Assembly (NCBI GenBank): GCA_013368325.1
Contig: JAACJK010000058.1
Span: forward strand, 558,001 to 622,000
Origin: Ephemerocybe angulata
Lineage: Eukaryota; Basidiomycota; Agaricomycetes; Agaricales; Psathyrellaceae
Length of the DNA stretch: 64,000 nucleotides
Direction of reading: 5' to 3'
Shown here: positions 45,172-57,100 of the stretch, in pieces
How the letters are laid out: each line of letters begins with the position of its first letter
Position numbering within the stretch: position 1 is the stretch's first letter
Made by a program: the position numbers and the translations under genes
The notes under the pieces: generated by a model
Seen by the model: the letters and a program-made list of their open reading frames with translations, nothing else
What the model was told of the DNA's origin: nothing
The model's database searches: none

Positions 45172-46346
45172 ATGGCTCAACCCGCTTTTTCTGTCCCTTC
45201 GGCTAAAGAAGAAATCAGATGCTCAACGTGCATTCTGTCGCTCGCAAACGAAACGCTGTACCTAATAGCCGACAACCTCGCACAACCAGCAAAGGACCTT
45301 ACATCCTTCATGCTTTCATGCAAGACACTGGCTGCAATCGCGGAGAGCGTTCGGTATAGCGGCCTCATGATATCAGGCACGACAGGTCGCCGGATCATGT
45401 CCACTTTGCTCTCCGGTACCACAACCGCAAAAAGATACTGCACCACGGTCAAGCGGGTTTGGTACAGAGGCAGCGGGGGCAGCGACATGCACCTCACGTC
45501 ATCCCTGCTGGCCGAGACGCTGCCGCGGTTGAGCGGACTCACAGCACTGTGGATAGAAGCCAGTCCGCTGGATGCAATACAGCTGATGGAGAGGATGAGG
45601 AAAAACGGGATGATACGAGAGCGTATTCATCCTGCCTTCTTCATACGTGATATCGCAATAACCGGCGCCTGCACAACCCTCAAGTCCCCCCACTTAAAGT
45701 ACGTGCGGCTATCTGGAGACCCAGTCTTGGCAGGCATAGTAGCACACAGACGGTTGGAGGAACTCGACATGTCACACCTAATGGACCACGACGAATTTGC
45801 GCACTTCATCTCGAACGCGGAAGACAGCAATCTGGGCGACGCACTCAAAAGCCTTACAATCAAACTGGGAAGGAGCATCAATATCGAGCTAGCGCTTCCT
45901 CTGGTAGCAAAAGCATTCCCAAAGCTAGTCAACCTCACCATCGAGCAAACCCAGCTGTCAGTAAAGGTACCACCCAATCAGCTCTATATGATAGATACGA
46001 GTACTAACCGGAATCGGTCTGCCAGAACACGCTGGACTATTTTACCAGCAAGAACCCTATATTTCCAGAGCTCGAAAATCTTGTATTGAACAGACGCCAC
46101 ACCTACCGACTATCTATGTGGGGCACACTGTACCCCTGCGACGCACCTTGTCAGGAAGACTTGGATCCTATTCTCGCCGAAATTTCTGAGAAAAACAAAA
46201 TGTTAAAAAGAATCGGTATAGGACGCCATATAATACTTATGGAAAGAAACGGGAATTATATACGCACCCTCGACGACCCGCGACGAAGCGTTTGGAACAA
46301 CTTGTTCGGAAGTCAGCTCGAAGTGAGGAGGTTTACGAAAGCGTGA
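45172..46346 (+). CDS. F-box-like/LRR protein, 371 residues
   Basis: Two exons, 45172-45966 and 46026-46346, joined in phase 0 (donor GTACCA, acceptor CTGCCAG). Near the N-terminus LSLANETLYLIADNLAQPAK and FMLSCKTLAAIAESVRYSGL form an F-box-like helix set. The remainder has LRR-style spacing, with LPRLSGLTALWIEASPLDA, PHLKYVRLSG, RRLEELDMSH, ALKSLTIKLG and FPKLVNLTIEQ. TATA patch about 95 bp upstream. Its likely role is as a SKP1-dependent substrate receptor, by family analogy. No other catalytic domain. Confidence 0.65.
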
Positions 46347-46706
46347 AACGAGACGCAGCATACGCGGCAGGTACTCTAGATATTACAAATACATATACAA
46401 CTTTAATAATAATCTACCTGCTAGCCCTTGTTCATCCCACTCGAACGCACACCAGAATCAAGAGGAGTAAATATAAGGGAGGAAAGGGATAGGCCACACC
46501 GCATTCGGAAGCGTATCTCTATCTACCGTATCGCATAGAAGCAGTATGAGGAGGAGGGTAGGGTAGGGTAGAAGGTTATGCGGTCCCAAGTAGGAACAAC
46601 CCAATCCGCGTCAGACAGATCAGTCTGATACTTGATTTGGCTTGGGAGCAGGGACATGAGATTGCGGGGAACAGACGCCGCTAACGCCGCCTCTCCGCAT
46701 GTCACC
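46347..46706. other. intergenic; short GGGTA repeats
   Basis: Three GGGTA units at about 46,556-46,570 resemble telomere-like repeats but are too few to call. Confidence 0.4.
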
Positions 46707-47582
46707 CTAAGTCACCGCTAGTAAGCAGTGGCTGGCGAGGGTTTTAAAACTGGTGATGCGCGCCCACAAGCAGACGTACCGAGGAGATAAAAATGGTATA
46801 GGAGCTTGCGATCGCATAGGCATGGCATTGAATGAAGAGTCCTGGTTGTTGGAAAGGTCTTCAGCCGATGGGAAGAGTGCAACAGCAGAGCAGGACCCGA
46901 CGTTCGCGTCAGACGCTCTCTTCGTTTCGTTCTCTGCAGCGAGGGCGTTGAGCCTGTGGGATAACTTCGATATGACGTCGTTCTTCTGGTACCTCCACCT
47001 CAGCATGTCTGCATGTCCCTCGTCCACCTTCGCATGAATATCCTTGGACAGTTGCGCGAGAGCGAGCACGTTCTGATACTTTGCGAGGCCTATTTCATCT
47101 CAGAGCACATTGACGGACCCCTCAACCTTCGAAATCTGACCAGAGAGGCGGCCGTTGAGGGGGGCTTTGGACGCCGTGTTGGAGTCCTTGGGCATGACCT
47201 CGTGCTTTAGCTTGTTAGCGCGACCGACCATCAAAGCGACAAAACCGGCAGTATAGACCTCGTTCTCCGCATTGCGCGCCCTGTATTCGAGTGCAGACGT
47301 CGCAGGGGTAAGGGGAACGAGACCGCACAAGGCCATGTAGCCGTGAGGGACACCGGGGACTACGACAGAGTCGGGCGTAAACATTTGTGTTCGAGAGAGG
47401 GGGTCGGGCTGTTCGTCGATGGAAGGAAGAGTGGGTTCTGGCTCAAGAACCTTCTTCTTGCCTCCTCGCTTCGACTAGGGGGTGCGGGTACGCGGGGCCC
47501 TGGGAGCACTCCTCAGCTTCCTCTCCTTCGGGTCATCGTTGAGAGCGTAGCTTATTGGGAGGCTCAAAATATCGACTCTCAT
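46707..47582 (-). pseudogene. coiled-coil protein gene with two in-frame stops
   Basis: One frame runs from the ATG at 47582 (MRVDILSLPISYALNDD) to 46707, exactly 292 codons, but has TAG at codon 36 (47475-47477) and TGA at codon 161 (47100-47102). Sequence on both sides of each stop looks coding and in register: SKRGGKKKVLEPEP after the first, and a heptad-like coil (SKVEGSVNVL, stop, DEIGLAKYQNVLALAQL) across the second, continuing AKVDEGHADMLRWRYQK. No splice sites that neatly remove either stop were found. It is a decaying gene or a missed very short intron. Family unknown. Confidence 0.6.
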
Positions 47583-48897
47583 CCTCGGCAGCAGTGGCAC
47601 CCGGTGGAGATTCGCCAAGGATCTAGATCTGAACGGGATCGAGAAAAAGTGTAGGCGAGGTTGGGGGAGACATGTCAGAGGGAGAGGGAGGTAGCGATCT
47701 AATCTTCGACATTCTGCGTGTGGGTCTACACACCAGGGAGAGAGCGCGAGGCAACTATATCGCGCAGATAAGTCAAGGCATTGACATTGAGTCGATTGGC
47801 ACGGAGAAACATGGTGTAAAGAACAAGGTCGGTCTCGGAGGATCGATGTTCAGGGCGGTGGAGTAGATTAAAGTTCCGCTTTTGGCCACGGTCCGATATC
47901 GCCGGCTGATATAACCGCATCGGGGATCTGGGATAGTCAGAGGGAAGGAAGCGATGCAGAGCGCGTATACCCCGCAAATGCTCCACAGAAAATGCAAATG
48001 GTGGGTGAGGGAATGTGTAGGCAAAGGGAACAGGGTAGAAGAACAGTCTATTTGCAAGAAGAAATTGACAATATCTGGTACTTTGACAAGCTGCCAATGC
48101 GTCAATCGTCGTATAAAGATACAAAGCTCGGGGTGGCGAACCATAGGAAGGTCGCCACCGAGAGTAAGTCAACTTCAGGCACACAAATCGGGACTGCTGA
48201 CCATACAAAGGTCTACAGATAACCCGGGATGCCGACAAAGCTCGACACCAAGAGTTCAAGCACCACCGAGGGTATTTAACAATCTTCGAACACGGGTGCT
48301 TCAGGCTGGGTGCTTGTTCTGCTTCGGCAGCGGCGGTCGGCCATGCACTTTAGTTTCGTGCTGGAGGAACGGGTGGCGGTCAGGCGGTTTATTATAGGAC
48401 GCCCGAACAATGCAAAAACAATATCAAGATAACCCACCCAAGACAATGCGTGGCAAGGATTATAACAAGCAGACAACAAAGTTCACGACTTGCTGGATGA
48501 ACTAGCTTCGAACATTATAGAACTTGAAGACGCGCTAACGCCGTCCGTCAACAGATACAAATTATACATAGGTCTTCGGGTCCAATATGCGGGAGCGAGA
48601 AAGAGCTATTGCGATGCGTACACTTAATGCCGAGCTCGATCTATCAACTGTGTTCCGATCGCTCGCTCGAGAGGCACCTCCGATGTAGACAGATTCAAAG
48701 TACGTGGATCACGACCATGTATTAGGTGACTAGACATATGTAGATGAGAGGTAGGAAACCGATCAACTAAGAGAAAAGAGACGCAAGGAGGTTCACGATG
48801 TGAGGAAGGGTGGAATCGAGCAAGCAGGCTTATTTACAAATCGCCTGTTTAACCTAACCGGCTCAAAGCGAGGGGACACAGTTACTTACCCTGCGTG
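47583..48897. other. intergenic, no gene recognised
   Basis: Open frames on both strands are short and compositionally unremarkable. Confidence 0.35.
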
Positions 48898-49728
48898 TTA
48901 ATCCAGATCCGACCCCATGGTGGACACGTCGGTATCATGATATTTGTCCTCGGCGGGTGCCTGAAGGTCAGAGTGGAGGCCAAAATAAACGGAGGGAGTG
49001 ACTGCCGGTTCATCCTTGATCCCATAGAAGAGATACCTAGAGGAACCTTCTGGGATAGGGATAGGCATGCCTAGGATACAAGGCAGCGGTTTGGATCGAG
49101 GGTCGGTGCGTGTGCTAGACGATGGCCAGTATCTCCTACGCGCTCGGTCGAATAAGTTTGCAGTAGGCGGTCCCAACTCTCGGAGGATTGCCTGGACTAA
49201 ATCGGGGACCGGATTGCCGAGTCCGCTCGCTTCTGTTTCTTGAACCACTGATCGAGGAACATACACGAACGCCCTGAGATGCTCTACAGTTGCAGGAGTA
49301 CCAGGAGGAAGCGCTCCTGGAATATGGACAACAAGACTGGTCCCCCCTGTCGTTTGGTCCAACATCGCAGCCTGTCAACCAGATGTAAGCCAATCGCACA
49401 ACGATTAAACTAGTGACAGACGTGCCTGATCGAACAGAGCCCTACGCATTTTGAGCTTGAGAAGATCCCTGATATCGCTTTCAGGCGTGCCACTGTGAAA
49501 CGCACGGAAGGCTGGCGGGAAGACGCCGTCGGGCATGCCGATGTCATCCAAGGAAGCATTATGCGAGAGAAACGCCAGATCGGAGGCCAATATCCTGGAT
49601 CGATGCTCCTCCCCAAAGGGACGATTCCTGCGAAGATCGTTAAGGACAGTTCGTATCTTCATGATACTTGAGGAAGAGATGTAAGGGTCGAAAGAGGCGG
49701 CTGTGTTGGAGGCGTTGGAGGCGGACAT
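48898..49728 (-). CDS. unknown protein of about 263 residues, two exons
   Basis: The ATG at 49728 (MSASNASNTAASFDPYI) is preferred over the ATG at 49755, because the TATATATA at 49773-49780 is only 20 bp above the latter. Exons end at 49411 and resume at 49371 across a short 39-nt intron (weak GTTTAA donor, TTGACAG acceptor), phase 0. Landmarks are FLSHNASLDDIGMPDG, LLKLKMRRALFDQA and SLVVHIPGALPPGTPATVEH, with an acidic end (DKYHDTDVSTMGSDLD). No membrane segment or known domain. Confidence 0.5.
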
Positions 49729-49772
49729 CGTGAGGAATTGGGACAACTGCGACACTCCGCATCCAAGACCCG

Positions 49773-49780
49773 CTATATAT
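49773..49780 (-). promoter_or_regulatory. TATA box for gene starting at 49728
   Basis: TATATATA on the minus strand, about 46 bp upstream of the chosen ATG. Confidence 0.5.
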
Positions 49781-50506
49781 AGGACAGAATATGACCAACG
49801 GGCAATATATGTGCTGAATAGGCGCTAAATACCCAGTGCCATGTGCGTGAAGACCCCCTATATAGGCTGATGGCGTCGGGTCGATATTAGCGCCCGTTAG
49901 TATCATTCTGACAATCGTAAAGGGCGATATGCGACAACAATATCAACGCGCTCATGGGCCCTCGGTCACAACAACAGTAGAGACGAGGCGACCGACTTCA
50001 GTCAAGGAGACGGGAAGATGGAGAGGTGTCGGTAATCACAACACAACGAGGTGAGGACATATGACTGAAGTATAGATTTGTGCATTAAACGGTACCCAGT
50101 CCGTTTGACAGCCCTAAAGGAAAGCATAGCAAATAACGACAACCTAAAGGCGAGAGAGCATATCAGGGGACAACAGTATACACTATGGAAGCGGGCATCG
50201 AATGGGATTCAGGCGGATCAGGAAAAATGAGGGACAAAGAGGGCTGTTGTAGGAACAAGATTGCTAGTTCGCGAATGCAAGATGAATTAGGGCATGTAAC
50301 GGTTTAATTACGATTGGGACAACTAAAGGGAAAGGTGCAAGCAGGAGGTGCCATTGGATCAAGGGGTCTAATACGCGAAGGAAAGAGGGAGAGATGGATA
50401 GCAGCTTTGTGCCTTGGGATATTGGGCATCGAATGGTACATTTACCACTAGAATTGGTGCAGAAGGCTCATGAGGAAGACTCATGCGAGCGGGACCTGAC
50501 AGCCGT
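49781..50506. other. intergenic, no gene recognised
   Basis: 5' side of one minus-strand gene and 3' side of SKP1; nothing else supported. Confidence 0.45.
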
Positions 50507-51356
50507 TCATCGACATTCGGCCCACTCCTATATTAGAGCAGATCGGGGGTCAACACGAATGAGGTACCATAAGAAACCAAGCTAAACGGCGTACATTTTC
50601 CTTCCTGATTTGAGCCTGACAATGTGATAACCAGACAGTCAGATCTAGTCAGTTACATAGTATAAAACTGTATGTGAATGCACGCCAACGTACCTCCTCC
50701 TCAGGTGTAAAGTCGTTGGCTATATTGAAGAGCTTCCGGATCTCCTCGGGCGACTTTCCCTTCATCATATTAGCAACGGTCTTGCAGCCAACATCCCTAC
50801 AAAAATAGCGTCAGTAATCTTCACGATGGTCAATCTCAACCAGAGAAAGCTGAGCCACTCACAAGAGACATTTAATATCGAGGTAGTTCGCCGCTAGAAT
50901 GATCTCAAAAAGCATCTCCTGACCAACGTCGATATACTTCTGGTCCCACTCCCCAATGTCAAGGGGCCTTTCGCCGGGCTCAGCCTGGTCAACTACATCG
51001 TCAGAAGGCAAAGGCTCTCCACGATGGTGCTCGCAATATTCGAGGACCTGCGAGGAAGAGCACATGATCAGCCTTACGTCGCATATCGACAACTGAGAAG
51101 GCACCACGGCCAAGACAGCTCTACGTACCTTAACCATAACGTTCGACTGGACGTTAGGCAAGGGAATGGGCTGGTCAGACTCGCCGACATCTGGACGACC
51201 AATGGAAACAGAGTACGATGTCAGTATAAAATACACCAGCAGAGGCGGTGGAGCAACCAGCTAACCTTCGAGCATGTTCTTGATGTAGGCGCTGCGTTTG
51301 ACCACGTCCTCAGAGACGGAAAACATCTCATTGTCAGAGGTAAGAAGAAGGACCAT
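50507..51356 (-). CDS. skp1: SKP1, SCF ubiquitin ligase adaptor
   Basis: Six exons: 51266-51356, 51129-51190, 50863-51047, 50694-50796, 50595-50615 and 50507-50527. All joins are in phase, giving 160 residues, the usual SKP1 length. The product starts [14 protein letters not shown] and contains [49 protein letters not shown] and the C-terminal F-box-binding helices [31 protein letters not shown] and EWAECR before the stop. SKP1 bridges F-box proteins to CUL1, so it fits the many F-box genes around it. Small departures from the usual family sequence: VGQEM for VDQEM, DIKCLL for DIKPLL, and EWAECR for EWAEDR. No decay is seen. Whether this is the only genomic SKP1 or an extra copy cannot be told from the window. 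Confidence 0.92.
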
Positions 51357-51412
51357 GACTAGACGAAATCCGATAACAATGAGCAACGGTGGGACCAAAA
51401 GCACGACGCAGC

Positions 51413-51418
51413 TTTATA
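51413..51418 (-). promoter_or_regulatory. TATA box of SKP1
   Basis: TATAAA on the minus strand, 57 bp upstream of the ATG at 51356. Confidence 0.5.
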
Positions 51419-51899
51419 CTGTCCCGACGACGGTCAATACTCGCCTAGCAGGAGCTTGACAAGTGTGAGCGCCGCACCCGAACACGGTGACATTTCGAAC
51501 CGCACTGACTCTGCTAAAGAAAAAATTGTTTTGTCACATACGAAGGTTCCATGCTCGGCCCAGATATCAACTACGCATGCTGTAGCTCAAGGCAGAGGCA
51601 TAGAAGACGTACATTTACTAACCAAAGCCGAAGAAAGGGTAGACAGGACTTTCAACATGTGGAATGGTGTCCACACGCACACACACCTGCCAACGGTTAG
51701 TATGAAGTAGGTGTCGAAGGAGTCAAACCCAGCTATATAGCGTGTCCCCGCGAAACGGGGCCCGATAGACAGGGTCCTGCTTGAGGGAGGGGTGGAGCGG
51801 CTTAGAGAGTTGGAGGGTAGAAGGTAACCAGGCACGACCAAGGCGCTCTCAGCGTGATGCAGAGACGCAAGCATACACAAACACAGAAGATCATAAATT
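51419..51899. other. divergent promoter region
   Basis: Between SKP1 (minus) and the F-box-like gene at 51900 (plus). TATATA at 51734-51739 lies about 160 bp above the + strand start. No gene. Confidence 0.45.
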
Positions 51900-53186
51900 A
51901 TGGCGTCTCAAATACCGGCACTTAATTTCGACACCCTCAATCTTCGACCACCGCGCTGTGCATTCCAAACCTTCATGTCCAAGATGATGTCGCCAGACTC
52001 TGTATTCGACCTGAACAACGCAATGGGCGCCCTAGAGAGGTTCATGCTCATGGCACCCGATCGAGCCACCTCCCGACTGATGTTGGCCCTTTCGGAACGC
52101 GACATTATGGCCTTCGCACAGCTCAACACACGCATGCGATACTGGGCGTACGGCTACTTTCAACGGGCTTGGGGCATAGAGAGATTCATGAGCATGTATA
52201 CGGGTAGGCCGACGAGCTGGTTAGCGCTGCTGGATGGGAAAACAGCGATGGCATACGGTGAATCGGTCCTTCGGTTCTTCCTTCGGTCGGCGACCCCAAC
52301 CAGCCCGCTGGACATCGTTACCACTCTAGGAAAATTCTATGCCTTAAATAGGGCTCTTGTGGATGACGGATACAAGCTTTACCATCCGTGTCAGCTGAGA
52401 TCCTCGACACACGAAACTATAGGAAACCTCATAGTCAAGGCGGGAGCAACCTACAACGATTGGTCTCTCGAAGCAGACAAAAGTTGGTCGCCCGAGGATC
52501 ACATTGGGCACAAGTTCAAGTTCAGCAGACGATGTGGAAGGAGGACCGTTCGAGTGAATCTACATCTAGTCCGTTGCGAGCCTTACAGGCACGTCCTGGG
52601 AACCGCAATAAGTAGACTCCCGAACTCGTTTGCTTTATGGATGTCTACTTACTCCTTTATCTCTACAGCGCCTCTGACGTGCTACATGACGGGATACGAG
52701 GCGGTAGCTCCCTTCGCCCGGTCGACCTTCATCGATAACATAGGCTTCGCGCTTCGAAACATGCGACTTTTAGGCTACAACTTCGGTTCCAGGATATCGA
52801 TTAAAGGGGATTTCAGGACGCGGAACATCAAGATAGCCAAAGGTCCTCCGAACGCGTACAAGACATATAACAACGTAGAGCTTGGCCCAAGGTACCTAGG
52901 GGATGACAAATGCTGGACGATTCCTCGAATAAGGGACGGTGAGCCTTGCACAACTATATCTCAAGCGTAGGGTTTAATGCTGACGATCATTTACATAGAC
53001 CCTATGCACAACACCGTGAAACGGAAAGGTGCCTCATTCGAAGTATTGGATTGGGTACTGATGCACGATGAAGAGGGGACATACCTTCATATCGGCGAAC
53101 CCTTCGTGTGGAGGTATGGTACATGATTATTTTACTATCGCAACAAACCCAGACTGACAAGCAGAGACTCTCCTCGAACATCATGA
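51900..53186 (+). CDS. F-box-like protein with nucleotidyltransferase-like core (copy 3)
   Basis: Exons 51900-52938, 52999-53113 and 53165-53186 join in phase (donors GTGAGC and GTATGG), giving 391 residues. The N-terminal F-box-like region is LMLALSERDIMAFAQLNTRM and YFQRAWGIERFMSMY. The core MAYGESVLRFFLR...SPLDIV aligns with GSQVVRFFER...SDLDVI of the gene at 38279. Later landmarks are LGDDKCWTIPRI and, in exon 2, SFEVLDWVLMHDEEGTYLH. It lies head to head with SKP1, about 540 bp between starts, so the pair could share a promoter. Enzyme activity is unproven; the expected Gly-Ser is Gly-Glu-Ser. Confidence 0.68.
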
Positions 53187-54160
53187 CCCCCGTCACAACA
53201 TCACCATCCTATCACTGCTCCTGAAATAGCTCCCGTTACTACTTTGCAAACCGGTTTGACGCAGAAGACCAAGCCAGACGCGCATGAGGTAGACCAGATC
53301 GATCGCGTAAGTCGATAATATAAAGCGGATTAGAGGCCAGCCACATAGGAATACATAGTAACCAGCATTAATATGACCCGAATTGTTACGCCTAATTGCA
53401 CTTTCCCTGCCTGGAATCACCTGAGCGGAACGCAGAGTGCCAAGATTATCCAAGAACGCTACGAAGGGATCAGTCTGCAGGTAGGGTCTGCCAATGATGC
53501 TCGACAGAGGCGTTTGCCAATCCGAACGGAACCCTTGTGGAAACTACCGTGGCGAAGAGCGATGACTCTCCTAGGTGTTCGGGAGTACCCTACACGTATC
53601 TCAAACATAATTCCTCGACTCGATTTCAGCTGAGCACTTATAAGACATGGGCACAAATAGCCAACAGGCGACGACAACCTGGACGAGAGTCAGGTACCTC
53701 CGCCGCACATGCACGCCCAGTACACCGAGGAATTAGAGTGACTCAGAAGTGGAGGTTCGGTAAGACAGCGCAATACCTGAAAAAATTAGGCCACATAGCA
53801 ATAGCCTACAGGCTTCGTGCCTACCCCTAGTCTACTGGGTACGAACCGCGCACGATGATCTGCGTAAAGAAAGCATGGGCCGCTACTATTAGAGTCAGAG
53901 CCGACAGTCACCCCGTATGCAGGCTCTAGGCATCACGTAGCTTCCACATGTTGGAACGCAGGTCATCAGCGGCTAGTTAGGCGCTGTAGACTGGATCTAC
54001 ATCACATACCAAGTGCACATCAGCTCAGGCCACCGAGCGTATAAGTAGTACCCATGCACCGATACATAGACACTTACACCGTTATCCTAGCGACTCCCAA
54101 CGCATCCCCTCTCAAACACGGCCCTAACGGTACAAAGGTATCGCACACTCGATCTCGAAT
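53187..54160. other. intergenic before the Helitron gene
   Basis: No gene recognised. GTATAAGTA at about 54,038-54,046 is a possible TATA box for the helicase gene. Confidence 0.4.
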
Positions 54161-57100
54161 ATGAATTCGATAAGAGACGGCGGCGACATGCGGGACGACG
54201 GTATCAGCCAGAATGTAACCGCCAGTCATTCGAGGGATCATCAGCAGACATCCGACGGAGGACAACCTAGTGCCTCAGGTACTATCGTCGTACGCAGAGC
54301 CACGGTATCGCCGTCCGTCCAGGTAACAATGGAGAAGTACGCGCTAGAACTGAACGAATGGAACCGATGGTTCTCGTTTGATGGGATCATGCAACGGGCG
54401 AGCCCGCTAGACGCCAGAATGGACAACACAGCGTACATGATACTAGACCATCCTCTTCATGCGGTCGCTTCTTCATTCAAACACCTGACGAACGCCGACG
54501 TAAAAATGCTGGCCAAGTTGCACCACGCGCTTCCTCACGGTCAACCACGGAAAGAGGCGATATTGGATGCGCTAAAGAAACACATCTGCGCGCTCGAATG
54601 CCACACGGTCTACCTCGTCTTCAAACGAAGAGAACGTCCTAGAACATCACAACCGTGGCGGAACCTGTCATCCGTTTTCACTTGGACACAAGCTCCCCTC
54701 TACAACGATACCTCAGATGTGGAATCATCCACAGCTTCCATGGCTACAAGCGAATCCCGATACAGGATAACGGATAACACCACCAGCAAGACGCCATGTC
54801 TAATAGACACCCCTCGAGGAGGGGAAAGACAGGTATATAGACTGCGAAACGACACGTACCCGGAAGTACCCAACACTGTCGGTCCAGCCACCCTCCCACT
54901 ACCCACCGCAAAGACCTACGAGGCACAGGAAAGCCGACCGGTACATACAGAGGACGTCCGTCACCTCAAACCGCTGACGGAAGCCCAGATTCTCCGTATA
55001 ACGAAGGAATGGCAGCGTGAAATGTCACTCGAGTCGTTCCTGAGGATGCCGTGCGCTGTGTGCAGCGCATTGAAATCCAAGAAGGAGCTCAAAAGAAAAC
55101 ACGCCTCGACGTTGAACCTGAGTTTACTGCGCAACGACGAAATTCCGGAGAACCTACAACCCTCAACGTACAACCTTGAAGCTTACGGCCGAGCACTTCT
55201 TGATCCCCATGGACTAGAGGACAGACAACAAGCGGGGTGGATGAATATATGCAAAACGTGCTCGACAGATCTATCGGGCGCTCGCATGCCGAAATTCGCA
55301 TTATGCAACTGGCTGTACTACGCCAGAGAGCATATTCCACCTCAAGTTCGCGACGCGTTCGCGACTATGTCCGTATTCGAGAAGGCTCTAATATCGCGCG
55401 TCCGCACGAACAGTCTACTATGCCGTTTCTCTGGAATCGACGACGACCCAACTGGGGACCCGGTATCTCGCAAGAATCGACACATAAAAGGAAACATCAT
55501 ATCTACTCCACTGAATACGGCCAGGGTTTCTGCAGTTCTGCCTCCATCCCCTTCCGACATAGCTGACACCATATGCGCGCTGATAGTTTCATCCTCACCG
55601 CCGACGAAGACGACCATCGACAACCTCAAACCCATACTTGTGCGCAAATCGAGGGTAAAGCTGCTGATAGACTTCCTCATAGCGAACAACCCCCTTTACA
55701 AAAAGTCACAAACGTTCGGCGGGTTCAGTTCAGAGAACTTGGAGCAACTATTTTCAGGCGCCCACGACGAAGGAGTACCCGCAGCAGTCACTATCGGGCA
55801 CATCCCAATAAACCGAGCGCTCGAATCGCTTACAGAGGACTACACAGGGAGGCTGGACGGAATAGAAGGCCTCTTTATGGAGAACGTCGCATACACATCT
55901 GGCGACCATTCCGCACAGAGCTTCAGGGACATGACCTTCGTCGCCATGGAGAGATGCAAAGAGGGTAAACCCTTCCTGCACGCGCGTTCGGGCTCAACTC
56001 CAGTCCCAGACATTCAGAACCCTTCTTGGTTAAGCTGGGCACACCCCGATGCAGACCCCTTCGGATTAGGCGGGTTTCACCACCCGAAACGTCAGAGAAC
56101 CATCGGAATGGAGCAGCAGCTAAAGCACCTATTGAACGTCCGAGACCCTTTCTTCGAAAACGACCCGGAATTGGCTTTCGACGTCTACAACGTCATAAGA
56201 AAGGGAGCTGTGAACACGAACCTTCGATTCTCAGTGCCTTATCCTGTATACGCGAAGACAGTCGACATGATAACGGCTCTGAACAAAGATGATATAACAG
56301 CGCTTCGCCACAAATTCCAAAGGAATCCCAACTACGAACCGTCCTCGCAAACCGAACTAGAGGTTGTACGCGCAATGACGGCAGTGGCGCCAATCGCCAG
56401 GAACGTCCCAGGAACAGTCTCTCAAAAAATAACGATGAGAAACGAGATAAGAGCAATGATAGGGCAGAGGGGATCTCCTACCCTATTCGTAACTCTCAAC
56501 CCGTGCGACTACTACAACCCCATAGTATCCGTGCTGGCCAGCAGACTATCCAACCCCGAATCGATAGCAAGTATACAGCGGATCGATACGACGGCGAGAG
56601 CTAGGATGGCAGTGAAACACCCAGCAGCGTGCGCTCAGTTTTTCGACGCCATGATGAACGCGTTCATCAGGATAGTCTTACGGTGCAACCGACGCGGAAA
56701 ATCCCCGGGAATATTCGGCACTTGCGAGGCATATTACGGAACTGTTGAGACACAAGGAAGAGGCAGCCTCCACTGCCATCTTCTCATATGGCTCAAAGAT
56801 CATCTACCCCCTGAGATGCTTGCAGAAAAGCTACGTACTTCGAACGAATACGGTGAAGCACTGCGCACGTGGTTGGACTCGGTGGTGGAATCGGGGTTTG
56901 TGGGATCGAAAGCTATCTATAACAACAATCCTATGGGTGAAGACAAAGAACATCGAAAGACCGAAGGCCAACATCCAGTAGCGAAGACAGAGCCAAAAGC
57001 GACGGATCACCCACCGTCTTCTTTTTTCAAAGAGCGAAACGAATACATCGACGAACTCCTGACGAAGGTTAACTGGCATGTACATACCGGGTCTTGCTGG

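Noticed and set aside
46556..46570. Telomere-like GGGTA repeats
   Set aside because: Only three units and not TTAGGG; too short to mean a telomere or interstitial telomeric site.
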